Shown: positions 27,624 to 39,041 of the stretch, piece after piece
How positions within the stretch are numbered: the first letter of the stretch is position 1
Layout: the number at the start of each line of letters is the position of its first letter
Source of the DNA: Pomphorhynchus laevis
Lineage: Eukaryota; Acanthocephala; Palaeacanthocephala; Echinorhynchida; Pomphorhynchidae
Assembly: GCA_012934845.2 (NCBI GenBank)
Contig: WNNJ02002097.1
Span: 1 to 64,000, forward strand
DNA length: 64,000 nt
Direction of reading: 5' to 3'
Notes under the pieces: generated by a model
What the model was told of the DNA's origin: nothing
Seen by the model: only the letters and a program-made list of their open reading frames with translations
The model's database searches: none
Program-made: the position numbers and the translations under genes

Positions 27624-27960
27624 ATAATATACTTTGTATTAGAATAAGATACTAGATAGTTTTATCAGAGGAAATACATCATTAGCGCGTATTTGGCCCC
27701 GCTGCTTGGTGCGGTAAAGTAATAGGGACCGAAACCTGATAACAGCAGTTCCTCCTGATGACATATAATCCTTATTATGATACATCGTCTGTTATTTATA
27801 AGCCAATTCATAAAAATTGATTTTTATTTTACATTTCAAATTTAAATTTTAAATTGATATAAAAATAAATTGTAAAAAATCTTATATAATTATTTATAGT
27901 TATTTATCTTAATTTTTTTAATTTTACGCATACTCCGTTAGCTGATCTTATTAACTAAAA
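27606..27960 (+). repeat. 3' tail of the RT element
   Basis: Directly continues the RT frame: TTATGGATGGAAAATAAATA, AGAATAAGATACTAGATAG, the hairpin unit (GGCCCCGCTGCTTGG ... ACAGCAG, arms partly decayed), CATCGTCTGTTATTTATAAG and an AT-rich end. This is the copy that ties the dispersed tail family to the RT. Confidence 0.85.
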
Positions 27961-28342
27961 CAACATCTGCTTAAATTCACGAGGTGATAAAAATTTTAAT
28001 TTACAAAAATAATTTATAGTAAACTAATCTTTTAATTGACATTTAAAATTAATTACGACATCGATTTAAATAAATTTTCATAATTCCTAAAATAAAAATT
28101 TATAAAATTTCCAGCTTAAATATCGAAGAATGTTTTACAAACCGTACAAAATTGAAAAAATAAAGTATTTTTTACAATTTCGAATAAAAACAACGGCACA
28201 AATCGTCATTCTCATAAATTGGTGATCTTTCGACTAAATCATCCACAATTGCTAATACAAAAGTTTAAAAATTATTGTATATTTTTGTAATGTTTTTGTG
28301 GAAGTAAGTGGACTTTGGACCAACTTGCTTTAAGCGCTGTAC

Positions 28343-28435
28343 AATTCGCTAAATAAAAAAACGAAAAATTAATGAATGTGATTTATTAAAATGTGATTTA
28401 TTCAAAAAAGAAAGAAACTACAATATAATTTACTA
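28343..28435. repeat. Direct repeat, left copy (partner 29327-29425)
   Basis: ATTCGCTAAATAAAAAAACG, AAAAATTAATGAATGTG, TTATTCAAAAAAGAAAGAAA and CACAATAT(A)ATTTACT appear in order at both sites about 1 kb apart. The tail insertion at 28654-28909 lies between them. Confidence 0.7.
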
Positions 28436-28632
28436 TTTTAAATATTTACTATTGATTTAACATATTGTTTCATATATTTAAGAAGATGTTTCGTCGTACA
28501 TAAAGACTACAATCACCAAGGTGGGGACTTAATAATTCTCATCTTTAAAAATGGTTATTAAACGTCGTTTCAACATTAGTAACATTAGTAATCTTATTCA
28601 TTTCTCTTTTATGAAATAATGGAATTAAGGAT

Positions 28633-28930
28633 ATGGCCAGTTATCGAAGAAGCATTCCAAATATTGATATAAATATTAATTGTATAAAATCCTATATAAT
28701 TATTTATTTATCTTTATTTTTATTTTTATAAAACACGTAGACTCAGTTATCTAATCTGATTTGTTCTATAAGTGATAGAGTGGTTCCTCGTGATGATCTC
28801 TATCATTTATTCAAATACAATTACATTTATTTATTCAAATACTAATCATTTATTCAAATACGATTTTAGTACGCTTTATACAAATCTAGATTTATTCGTA
28901 TTTGAATAAATGGCCAGTTATCGAAGAAGC
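28633..28930 (+). mobile_element. Tail insertion with 21-bp target-site duplication
   Basis: ATGGCCAGTTATCGAAGAAG plus C stands at 28633-28653 and again at 28910-28930, flanking 256 bp. The insert begins inside the tail (TTGTATAAAATCCTATATAA ... CACGTAGACTCAGTTATCTA), goes past the usual tail end, and then contains sequence that normally lies before it (GGTTCCTCGTGATGATCTCT). It closes with ATTTATTCAAATAC repeats and a 36-bp piece of RT coding sequence inside a hairpin. The order is therefore permuted relative to other copies. Confidence 0.8.
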
Positions 28931-29326
28931 TAACTAAGATATAAGTATGTATAAAGTTATACCTGTGATCAACTTTTCCATTTACATAACCCTAAAAATG
29001 TTTGCGAATACGCAAGCACTTAATAATCCATGTGTTTTGTAGATTAGGAAAATGGGTTTGATGAAACACGTGGGACGTAATTGTGCTATCTATTTAATTA
29101 TACGTATTTCTTTATGAATGAAGCATGAGCTATGCTCGTGTTAAGGGCTGGATATCGAGACGAGTAGTTTTGGCAGTACTTATTAAACGCTGGCATAAGC
29201 CAAATATTTGTTGTTGCTTTAGTAAGTCAAATTCATTGAGATGGCAATCAAAGATATTTGATTGTTTTAAATTTTGTATACAACACAAACGAATCTCCTC
29301 AAATAATTATTTATAGTAGCTTAAAG

Positions 29327-29425
29327 TATCGATTCGCTAAATTAAAAAAAAACGAAAAATTAATGAGTGTGGCTTAAAATTATTTATTCAAAAAAGAGAG
29401 CAACCACAATATTATTTACTTAGAA
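29327..29425. repeat. Direct repeat, right copy
   Basis: Partner of 28343-28435. Confidence 0.7.
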
Positions 29426-29934
29426 GATATACTTAGTAGATAACCACAAGATTAAGATCTACTACGTATATCTTATTAAAAGTTGTTTAAATATGCATTA
29501 GTCTTAAAAACCGAATGCTCGATTGTATTTTAGAATTCGTACATTTTATTATAAATTTATTTGATAGAGAAAGCAGATAAATTCAAGCATTATCATTGAA
29601 TGTGTTAGCATTTATCTTTTATTATGTGACATCAATAAATGAAATCGTTAGCTATAGCCACTATATAGCATAACGTTGTTATTTTTATTAAGAATTTATT
29701 ATTTTATTGAAATATATAATACTAAATAGAAAATTTAAAGAATGGAATGTAAAATTATACGTAAATTTATTTAATGGATATTAATAATCAAAAGTGAACG
29801 ATTAATTTCGCAAGTTTATTGTTTAACATAACAATGAAATTTATTTTATTTATTCAAATACATGCCAAAAATGAAAAGTAATATTAACAGTAAATATTAA
29901 TAATAGTAAAAATAACATATTTAAATTTATAAAA

Positions 29935-30235
29935 TTTTTATGGATGGATAATAAATAATATACTTTTTATTAGAATAAGATACTATATAATCATATTTCA
30001 TCAGAAGAAATACTTCATTAGCACGTGTGTGGGCCCGCTTCTGTGGTGGGTCGAGGAATAGGCACCGTAACCTGATAACGTCTATTCCTTATTATGATAC
30101 ATTGTCTGTTATTTATTAGTTAATTCATAAACTGATTTTTTTATTTTAAATTTTAACTCTATAAATATAAATTATACAAACTTTTATATAACAATTATTT
30201 ATTATTTACGGTTTTTATAATTATTTAATTATAAA
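29935..30235 (+). repeat. RT-element tail copy
   Basis: TTTTTATGGATGGATAATAA, TTAGAATAAGATACTATATA, a decayed hairpin unit (GGGCCCGCTTCTGTGG) and ATTGTCTGTTATTTATTAGT in the standard order. The RT is absent. Confidence 0.8.
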
Positions 30236-30399
30236 ATGACAAAAGAAATTAATTATCAATTAATTATTAATTATTAATTAATTCCTGTTGATTCAGGCAT
30301 AGTCCAAAATCGACCGTTATAAGTTAGCTGAAGCCGACATTTATAATAAATTCGAAAATAAATGTTTAAATTACAACAAAATTTCTCATTGAACGTTAC

Positions 30400-31374
30400 C
30401 TGATTTTCTATTCTCATAAGTCTAAGTTGCTCTCGTTGAGCAGGACTGAGGCGGCATTCATAACTATGTCTTGAAGACGCTGAATGTTGCTCACTAATCG
30501 ATGACGTCTGCTTTGATATCTTGTAGACAGCTTTTACACGTTTCGCTGCTGTAGCTACATCATTCGTAGGGTTATTTACAGCGGATGATTCACTTTTAAT
30601 GGCTGTTATCGTTGATGTCGGCTTTATTCCGATAATTCCATTATTCTTAGAACTTTTAACAAGCATACTTGATTTGTACTGATCCACAAGATCAAACAAG
30701 GTGACGTTTTCATCATCGCTGAGTAGTGGTGATGAAATCGCAGTAATGGTATCCTCGTATATGCGATTATAACTTGAATCACTACCGCTTGTTGTATACA
30801 AAGTTTCAATTTCTATATCGGAGTCAAAGTTATTCTGTGATTTGTTCGCTGAAATTTTATTGCTATTTAATCGGTGTCCAAACTCATCAAACACGTCGTA
30901 ATTCTTGTCAAATATCGGTGATGGTAACGAGCTAAAATCGCATTTAAAGTCACAATCATCATTATTGTATATACGATTTTCGTTTTTAAATTTAGTGCAC
31001 TGTTCAGGTTGATCAACGTAAGGTTCATCTAAAAGGTCGAACATTGACCGAGCTAGGTGATGAATAATGGGATATGAATGATGCGAAGAACCATTTTCAG
31101 TATTTAACAGATGTAAATCATTAATGCATGAAGAATCGGGATCATCAACCTGATCCGCTACTTGTTTAGAAGCGATTGAATCAACATTTAAAAGCAAAGG
31201 TACTTGTACAAGTTTCGAAGCAGGTGTATGCGACTTAATTTCATTAATACAATTCGATGCTAACTTCCTGAATGTATTTTTCATATTCGTATTAAATACT
31301 GCATTTCGCTTATAAGTTTTGAAATAATAGTCTCTGCTAGACATGTCACTACAATTACCACACAAAGCAATCAT
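30400..31374 (-). CDS. Exon of a Ser/Asp-rich protein of unknown function
   Basis: Starts MIALCGNCSDMSSRDYYFKT and stays open for 325 codons up to ATAGAAAATCAG|GTAACG, a good donor in phase 0; beyond it the frame soon becomes unconvincing. The protein is polar with acidic patches: FDLLDEPYVDQPEQCTKF, SLPSPIFDKNYDVFDEFG, SSPLLSDDENVTLFDLVDQY. It ends in a basic helix, LSPAQREQLRLMRIENQ. It has no signal peptide, membrane helix or zinc finger and looks nuclear or cytoplasmic. A minus-strand exon at 22513-22256 starts in the same phase and could be its 3' end. The family is not recognised. Confidence 0.65.
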
Positions 31375-31494
31375 GTTTGATGAGAAATTAAGACAACAAT
31401 CGCATCTACTGAATTAAAATAAAATGAAATAATATTCAAAAAATGATTAAATATTAATTATATTTCAATATTCATTTTTACCATTGAAATTTTG

Positions 31495-31665
31495 ATTTTA
31501 TCATGGACGCTACTTTGATCCTATCTATAAGCCAACTGCAGTACGCTACATTTCAGTATTAGTGGACCTTATAAGCTACTGATCCAATACCTACGTTAAA
31601 CGCTTCGGTCCTTTTAATATTATATGACGATCACTCGACTCGTCTGCTTTATTGGTATTGAGATG
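31495..31665. repeat. Dispersed repeat shared with 7790-7985
   Basis: ATCCTATCTATAAGCCAACT, GCAGTACGC, TTTCAGTATTA, TCGGTCCTTTTAATATTA and GATCACTCGACTCGTCTGC follow the same order as at 7790-7985. It lies just upstream of the minus-strand gene start. Confidence 0.7.
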
Positions 31666-31926
31666 TTAAGAAAAATTGCGTGCACGATTTAAGCAGCACG
31701 CAGAATAAAAAAATAGTCATCAAAGTTTTAATGGTAACAATGGCTGCACAGGTATATCAACTTAAACTTCATTGTTATATTTAATATTCCATAAAAATTG
31801 AATAGCCCATCAACATAGTTAATAAAAAATTCACGACTATTTTCAATTTTTTACAGATCTACAAAAAATTCGGTAGATTTTTTTAATGTACACTAATTTC
31901 ATTTTACATTAATGGTGTAATATGAA

Positions 31927-31960
31927 ATTGTGAATTGAACAAAATAGTTCAATTCACAAT
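31927..31960. repeat. Perfect 14-bp-arm hairpin
   Basis: ATTGTGAATTGAAC, loop AAAATA, then the exact complement GTTCAATTCACAAT. Confidence 0.9.
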
Positions 31961-32862
31961 AAATAATTCAGGAAAATGATTTTGCTGCTGTATTTGTGCA
32001 TTTCTACAAAATTCTGTATGGGTTTTGATAACCTGATTGGGTCTTCGTAACGAATATGAGTCAAATATTTAAATGACGAAACTTTAGCTTGTTGACGCTA
32101 ATTTCAACTATGTTGCATATAGTTTCGATAATGAAGAAGTGACTCAGATTACAAAAAGCACTTTGTCCAAAATGGATGTTTAATAACGACGTGACAGAAA
32201 TATGTCAAACTAAGACATGCATTCGTTAAAATAACGAAATCGTCAGCGATTTGAATTAGGATAAAATGTCATTATACTATGATGATCTGGACAGCATTCG
32301 CACACATTATTTCCTTTAGATTCTTTATAATCTAGACGTTTCATAGATCCATTTTTGATATATTTAAATAATATATTTCCTTCAATGTATAATCTATTTA
32401 ATATGTCTACTGTTGAGTCCATTTTTCCTCAAATTTATTAGACAAAATTGAAATTATATTTCAATATAATGAAATATATTATAATATACTATACATGAAT
32501 GGGTGTATTAATCAGCAATTATATTGTATGACTATCATTATATTCTAATTTTTTAATTTCCTATTTTAAAAGGTTAATTAGATGCGTTAGTTATCCTCCA
32601 TGTAAGACTAACTTAAAAATTAAAAAAAGGAGAACGAATCAAATAAAAGCGGCAGAGACGTAAAATGATGCGATCGAGTTGCGATCGAGACTGCTGATGA
32701 GGTCCACCCACGCTGATTGTAGTGTATAGTGATGCTGATATGATTAAAAGAACCTCACGAGGAAAATATTATACCGACCAATGAAGAAATATAAAAATAT
32801 TAAAAAAAATATACACTTTAGTATATTATTGTTGTTATACATCGATACCAAGGATAGAATAG

Positions 32863-33965
32863 ATGATCATGGGTGGTGCATTACAACACCCTAGTGTTCT
32901 CATCTCCCTCGACCTCTCCTCCGCCTTCAAAATCGTCGACCACTCCATCCTCCTTTCTCGCCTTCATTATGATTACGTCTTTTCTACCTCCATGGCATGG
33001 TTTGATTCATTTCTATTCGACCGTTCTTTTCGAGTATGTTCAAATTCATCATTCTCTCCTCCCATCCCTATTTTCTGCAGGATCTCATAAGGTTCATTCC
33101 TAGGACCCCTGCTTTTTTCTATTCTACTTGGCGATCTCTCTCCGTCAACCTAACATAAACCCAGACAAGTCCATAATAAAGTGAATCCTCCCCCATCAAC
33201 CTAACATCTCCATCCACTGTATCTTTTGCCTCATCAATCATCCCCATCGTCCACAATCTCACTTTCTTATTTTTCCATTTCAATGATCACCTTTTCCTTA
33301 AACCCTTCGTATGTGACAACGTCCGTTCGTCTAACTTAATTCTCCGTGACATTCACCGTATCCGTCCGATTATTGACTTCCGTTCTTGCATATATCTTCT
33401 TTCATCGCTTCTTTTCCCTAAAATTGATTACTGCCTCAGCTTTTTCGCCAATTCTATAAAATCCATCATCATATCCCTACAACGCATCATCAACTCCGCC
33501 GTTCGAGTGCTCCTACGTCTCGATCGCTTCGACCACACATCCACATATCTTGCCCAACTCTACTGGCCCACCATCCACATCCGCAAACAACTCCGCCTTC
33601 TACTCGTAAGTTTTGTCTTATCGCTGTCGGCTCCCCATCGTTCATCAACTTCCCTTCGTTAGACGACATTCTTCCCGTCTCTCTCTATCACTGCGTTTCC
33701 GTAATTCCCTCTTACTCCACGTTCTTAATTACTCTAACAACTACGGTCTCCGATCCTTCCTCGTCGCCGCCTAACTTGCCTGGAATCAGTTCCATCTCGA
33801 CGTCCGCCGCGCTCCCTCTTTTATTACATTCAAATGCCGCCTCCGCACCCAAATCCTCAAAACACGATTCAGATTCTTGTCTTGTTGTTGTGGTCATGTA
33901 AGCGTGCGCCGGCACGCATTTGCCACGGTAAAAATAAATTCTTTTTAACATCAAAAACAAATGGA
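32863..33965 (+). mobile_element. LINE copy A (CR1/Jockey group), 5'-truncated
   Basis: Begins at LISLDLSSAFKIVDHSILLS, RT motif A, and is much like the copy on the other strand at 35515-37760. Downstream sequence corresponding to NLTFLGFHFDDHLSLKP, IRRIRPLIDFRSC and LLQRIINTAVRVL can be followed, but only in changing frames with several deletions. The YADD segment is missing. The 3' end GTGGTCATGTAAGCGTGCGC then GGCACGCATTTGCCACG, followed by AAAATAAAT, is shared with two other copies. GC-rich against an AT-rich background. Confidence 0.8.
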
Positions 33966-34052
33966 TGTCAAGTAATTGTGTCTTTTTAGCCATAATTTAA
34001 AACTCTAAGTGACTGACTGCAGACTACATCAGCTAAAGGGCATTCTATATCG

Positions 34053-34152
34053 ACGCAACGATATATTGATGTTATCGACAGCAACGTATATTAACCTCAA
34101 CGTATATCGACAGCAACGTATATTGACCTCAACGTATATCGACAGCAACGTC
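34053..34152. repeat. 31-32-bp minisatellite
   Basis: ATCGACAGCAACGTATATT then RACCTCAACGTAT repeats about three times, starts near 34077, 34108 and 34140. Confidence 0.85.
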
Positions 34153-34229
34153 TTGGTGTCTCCCTTCTTTCCAGAACCAGTCGATGTCCACGTAATCTGC
34201 TAAGTCCACGCGGTTAGAATAGCGGAGGA

Positions 34230-35150
34230 AGTGAGTGGTTAGGCACTCTCAAAGCCGTCCAGATAAGGGACAAATTAGATATAATTAAAGACTCCAATCC
34301 TATCAAAACATTGTCGATGAAAACGCTTTGGGAAACTAAAACCCTCCAAAGATCTCACTAGACGCACACATCTAAGTATTGACTCATAACTTTGGAGTTT
34401 ATAGTTTGATTGAGGGAATATTGCTTGTGAATGACCGAATTCGTGAAACGGACAGTATGGAAATGGACTAAGAATGGATCCCTGAGGAATGTCGGTAAAT
34501 AAACTGAGCCAGTTTGGCAGTCAATCGCCTATACGAACAGTAATAAATTTATCCGAGATAAATGCCTGAAACCATAGTTAGAGGATATCGGGAATTCTAA
34601 AACAGAGTAAGTTTGATATCTGAAATGAATTAATTACAAGATCGAAGACTTTGGATAAATCAATAAAGACTAAATCAACTCCTAACCCTGTCTGTACATT
34701 ACGTACCCAGCTCTCACACACAAACACAAAATTTGTTACAGTAGAATGAATTCTACAGAAACCTATTGACACTTAGTGATGATTATATGTTTATTTAAAT
34801 AATTCGATTCTGTGAACAATCAGATTTTCTAGGACCTTACAAACTGTACAGTATAAACTGATTGGGCAGTAGTTATCCAAAGTAGAGCGGTCACCAAGCT
34901 TATAAATAAGGTGGATGATAACATTCTTTTAGTTTATTTAAGTAGAATTGATGGAATTTTATCCAGACCTCAAACACAACTACTGAAAAGCTTGTATAGC
35001 TTAAATCGAACCTTATCGACTGTAATGGGCTGATAAGATAAATAAAAGTCGGCTCAACATTGTAATGTTCACATTTATTTCGTTGTGTTGTTGGAGGCAT
35101 GATGCGGAATTGGTCAACAAGCACGTTTGTTATTTGAAGAGAATCCGAAA
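34230..35150 (-). pseudogene. LINE RT relic, second CR1-like family
   Basis: On the minus strand a decayed IIHLIYKLGDRSTLDNY, CTVCKVLENLIVHRIELF, then VDLVFIDLSKVFDLV (motif A) and a DIPQGSIL-like motif B can be read in changing frames. The G-D-R-S-x-x-x-N-Y-x-P-I-S and CKVLE words place it with CR1-like LINEs of the type at 38865-39976, not with the LISLDLSSAFDIVDH family around it. It has no intact frame. Confidence 0.6.
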
Positions 35151-35514
35151 TGGTTGAATGAGTGCTTGAATTTGGTGTATTTCACGTACGGAAGTGCTAC
35201 AGTTATAATCGAAATCGAATAACTATTTAGGTCTAGATAAGACAACACAACACATTTATTATTATTTGTCGACAACATTACGAGTACGATTCAAAGTTGC
35301 ACGCAGTAAATATGAAAAAATAGAAAAAAGATCAACGAAATTCAAAATAATTCGCCGTTTGAATACTTTATGTGAAGCTGAGCTAACAATCTGCTCGCTC
35401 AAACGATTCCACGGATTCACAATTCAGTGTCCAAATTGAATTGTTTTATTTCGTATAATTCGGCGACGACTAAGACTAAGGGAATGACCCTGCAACATTC
35501 GGGTAAAAAAAGGA

Positions 35515-37760
35515 TTTATTTTAACGTGGCAAATGCGTGCCAGCGCAAGCTTACATGACCACAACAAAACAAGACTGTGAATCAGGCGTCGAGAAGGTGT
35601 GAACGGAGGAGGTGTTTGAATGTGGTAAAGGAGGGAGCGCGGCGGACGTCGAGAGGGAGTTGATTCCAGGCGAATGAGGCGGCGACGAGGAAGGATCGGA
35701 GACCGTAGTTGTTGAAGTAATTAGGAACGTGGAGTAAGAGGGTATGACAGGAACGAAGCGATAGCGAGGTGGGGCGAGTATCGTCTAAGAAAGGAAGGTT
35801 GATGAACGATGGGGAGCCGACAGCGATGAGACGAAAAGTAACGAGAAGGCGGAGTTTGATGCGGATTTGGATGGTGGGCCAGTAGAGTTGGGCAAAATAT
35901 GTGGATGTGTGGTCGAAGCGACGGAGACGAAAGAGCACTCGAACGGCGGTGTTGATTATTCGTTGTAGGAGTAGGATGATGGATTTTGGAGAATTGGCGA
36001 AAAGGCTAAGGCAGTAATCGATTTTAAGGAAAAGAAGCGATGAAAGAAGAGACATACAAGAACGGAAGTCGATAAGGGGGCGGATACGGCGGATGTCACG
36101 GAGAATTAAGTTAGACGAGCGGACCTTGTCACGGACGAAGGGTTTAAGGGAAAGGTGATCATCGAAATGGAAGCCTAAGAAAGTGAGATTGTGGACTATA
36201 GGGATGATCGATGAGGCAAAAGATACAATGGGAGGAGATATGTTTGGTTTACGGGGAAGGATCCACATTATTTTGGACTTTTCGGAGTTTAGAACGAGAT
36301 GGAGATTGGAGAGACGTTTGTGGATAGAAGAAAGACAGTTGGAGGCAGAAATGCCGATATCGTGTATGCGATGTGCGGGTGCATGAGCATAGATTAGAAT
36401 GTCATCGGCGTATTGCATGACGTTAAAGGAGTAAGGTTTGATAAATGGAGAGAGATCGCCAAGCAAAAGAGAGAAAAGCAAGGGACCTAGGACTGAACCT
36501 TGTGGGACCCCGCAAAAAATAGGGATGGAGGGGAGGATGATGAATTAGAACAGACGCGAAAGGAACGGTCGGATAGATATGAGGCGAACCATGCTACGGA
36601 GGAGGAAGAAAAGTCGTAATCATAACGAAGGCGAGAAAGGAGGACGGAGTGGTCGACAATGTCGAATGCGGAGGAGAGGTCCAGGGAGATGAGAACACTA
36701 TATAGAGCCTTGTCTCGAGAAATGAGTAAGTCGTTGTACACTTTTATGCATGCGATTTCTGTCGAGTGATTAGAGCGGAAAGCGGATTGGAAAGGAGGGT
36801 AGAGATTTGATGAGGAGAGATAAGCGTTGAATTGTATTAAGATCAGGCGTTCTAAGAGCTTAGAAAGAGTGGGGAGTAGTGAAATGGGGCGATAGCTAGA
36901 AAAAAGGGAGGGATCGAGCGATTGTTTCTTAAGGATGGGACGAACGATTGCGGATTTCCAGTGTGAAGGGAAGATACGACTGCGGATGGACGAGTTAAAC
37001 AAGGTTGTGAGAAATGGGGATATCGATGAGCATATAGATTTTAATATGTGGGTAGGCAGGGGATCGGCAGGTGAGGTTTTGTTGGGCAAGGACATGAGGA
37101 CAGATGATACTTCTGTAGGTGAGACAGGGAGAAGATGAAAGAGTTCCGGAAGGATGAGAGTAGACTGGGCAGAGTGGGATAGGATGGATACCGGGGCGTG
37201 AGAGGGCAGCGTGGATACTTTAGTCTGAAGAAATGACGAATAATCATTAGCATTGATGTTGCACGGCGTAGAGTAACGAGCCAGGATTGAGTTAAAAGTG
37301 TGCCAGAGAGTCTTAGAGTTTAATGAAGTGATGATTTTATGCTGCTAGAATGAGTTGCATTTGGTACGTAGTAGGTTGAGATGATACCGGCGAAGAGCAA
37401 GATAGTAATCACGGAAAGACGGAGTGATCGAGCGGAAATCGCGTCTGAGAGAGCGGTGATAGACTCGAAAAGCATGACGGAGTCGACGCTTTGAGAGTAG
37501 ACATTGGATGTCAAACCATGGCACGGTGCAAGCGACGGTGTGGGTGATACTTGAAGGGCAAGAGAATATCGAGAGTGGATGTGAGCTCAGAGTCGAACAG
37601 AAAGGCGAGATCGTGAGGAGATGAATATTTTATTGTGGGTAATGATAGAGACGATTTGAGTAAGGCAGAGCGGAGAAGGGAGAGGTCAAGATTTCTCCAA
37701 GGGCGACGTAGGATTGTAGGTGTGGTTGCGATCAGATCGTGAGGAGGGGTGGGGTAGATC
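35515..37760 (-). mobile_element. LINE copy B (CR1/Jockey group), most complete
   Basis: Reading leftward: a segment before the RT (APWFDIQCLLSKRRLRHAFR), then PADPLPTHILKSI and SYRPISLLPTLSKLLERLIL, motif A LISLDLSSAFDIVDHSVLLS, FSSSSVAWFASYLSDRSFRV, motif C MQYADDILIYAHAPA, LNSEKSKIMWILPRK, FLGFHFDDHLSLKPFV and a C-terminal LPLDVRRAPSFTTFKHLLRS ending LLDA. The RT is split between two frames with a shift near PSLFFAGSHKVQS, so it is probably inactive. The apurinic endonuclease domain is absent (5' truncation). The 3' end has the stem-loop AAGCTTGCGCTGGCACGC followed by ATAAAT repeats. Confidence 0.88.
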
Positions 37761-37829
37761 GAATATTCAACAGATTATTCGATAGTTGGATTTAAAAATC
37801 CAAATAACTATTCATTACACCATGATGTT

Positions 37830-38863
37830 TCAGAGCATCTACCTCGTCTGCTTTTGGCATCGTCGATCACTCGATTCTTCTCCATCGCCTTCGTCATGAT
37901 TATGGTTTCTCTTTACCCACTGTATCATGGTTTTCTTCATATATATATCAAACCGTACATTTCGCGTCTATTCTAACTCTTCTATCTCCCATACTTCATC
38001 CATCCCGACCGGTGTTCCACAAGGCTAAGTATTAGGCCCTATGATTTTCTTTCTTCTTCACGGTGACTTGTCTTCGATTTCTCATACATTTAACTTCCAA
38101 GTTATGCAATATGCTGATAACATTCTCATCTATGATCACGCACCTGCTTATCGTATTCATGATCTTAGTGTTCCTGTTTCCAGCTGTCTAGTCTCAATTT
38201 CCAATCATCTTTCTTCCCTTCGCCTTTCTCTGAATCCTGATAAATCCAAAATTATGTGGATCCTTCCTCGACGTCTCAGCTTAGAACCTCCCTCCGTATC
38301 ATTAAATTCTACAATTCTTCCTATCGTTGACAATCTCGTTTTCCTAGGCTTCCATTTCGAAAACAGACTTTCACCTAAACCTTTCGTTAGAGATAAAGTA
38401 CGCTCATCTACCTTGATACTCCGCCACCTCCGTCAAGTTCGTATATTGATCGATTTCCCTTCTTGTATGACTCTCATATCCTCTCTCCTTTTCTCAAAAT
38501 TTTATTAGTCTTAGTCTATTTTCCAACTCACCTAAATCCACTCTTTATCCAATACAACGCATCGTCAACGCAGCCGTCCGAGTTCTCCTCCGTCTTCGTC
38601 GTTTTGATCATACATCCCACCATCTTGTTTCCTCGATTTGCCTACCATTTATTGTCGTGTTCAAATTCGTCTCTTTATCATTCTTTTTCACCTTATAACT
38701 TTTCATACACCTTCATTTCTCAACCGTCCTTTCCTCGACAACCCTCGTACTGTGTACTGTACTCTGCGTTCTCGTAATTCCCTTCTTTTACATATATCAA
38801 ACTACTCTATCTCTTTTTGCTTTCGTTCCTTCGTTGTGGCTGCTCCTCTCTCGTGGAATCATA
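37830..38863 (+). mobile_element. LINE copy C, diverged relative of copies A and B
   Basis: FNFQVMQYADNILIYDHAPA, LNPDKSKIMWILPRRLS, FLGFHFENRLSPKPFV and RQVRILIDFPSC parallel copy B with many replacements, including YADN for YADD. It begins within motif A (TSSAFGIVDHSILLHRL in one frame) and is broken at its 3' end by the next LINE at 38865. Its codons are more AT-rich than those of copy B, so it is older or from a different subfamily. Confidence 0.75.
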
Positions 38864-38864
38864 T

Positions 38865-39041
38865 GGTCTAGATAGACAATTTCCAACTCGAACTCTGAAA
38901 GAACGATTAGATAGACAATTTCCAACTCGAACTCTGAAAGAACGATTAGATAGGAAAGCGTGAATCCATCGAATAATAGGATTCACGCTTTCCTATCTAA
39001 TCGTTCTTTCAGAGTTCGAGTTGGAAATTGTCTATCTAGAC
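38865..39041. repeat. Large snap-back palindrome at a LINE 5' end
   Basis: The right arm, 38979-39041, is normal LINE coding sequence. The left arm is its exact complement, with an 11-base spacer ATCGAATAATA. The left arm also carries a 39-bp internal tandem duplication (GATAGACAATTTCCAACTCG starts at 38871 and 38910). Confidence 0.9.

Noticed and set aside
29125-29316. 63-codon frame MSYARVKGW...
   Set aside because: No similarity to known proteins, no splice or poly(A) context, length expected by chance.
35582-37514. Several plus-strand open frames opposite LINE copy B
   Set aside because: Shadows of the minus-strand LINE frame.
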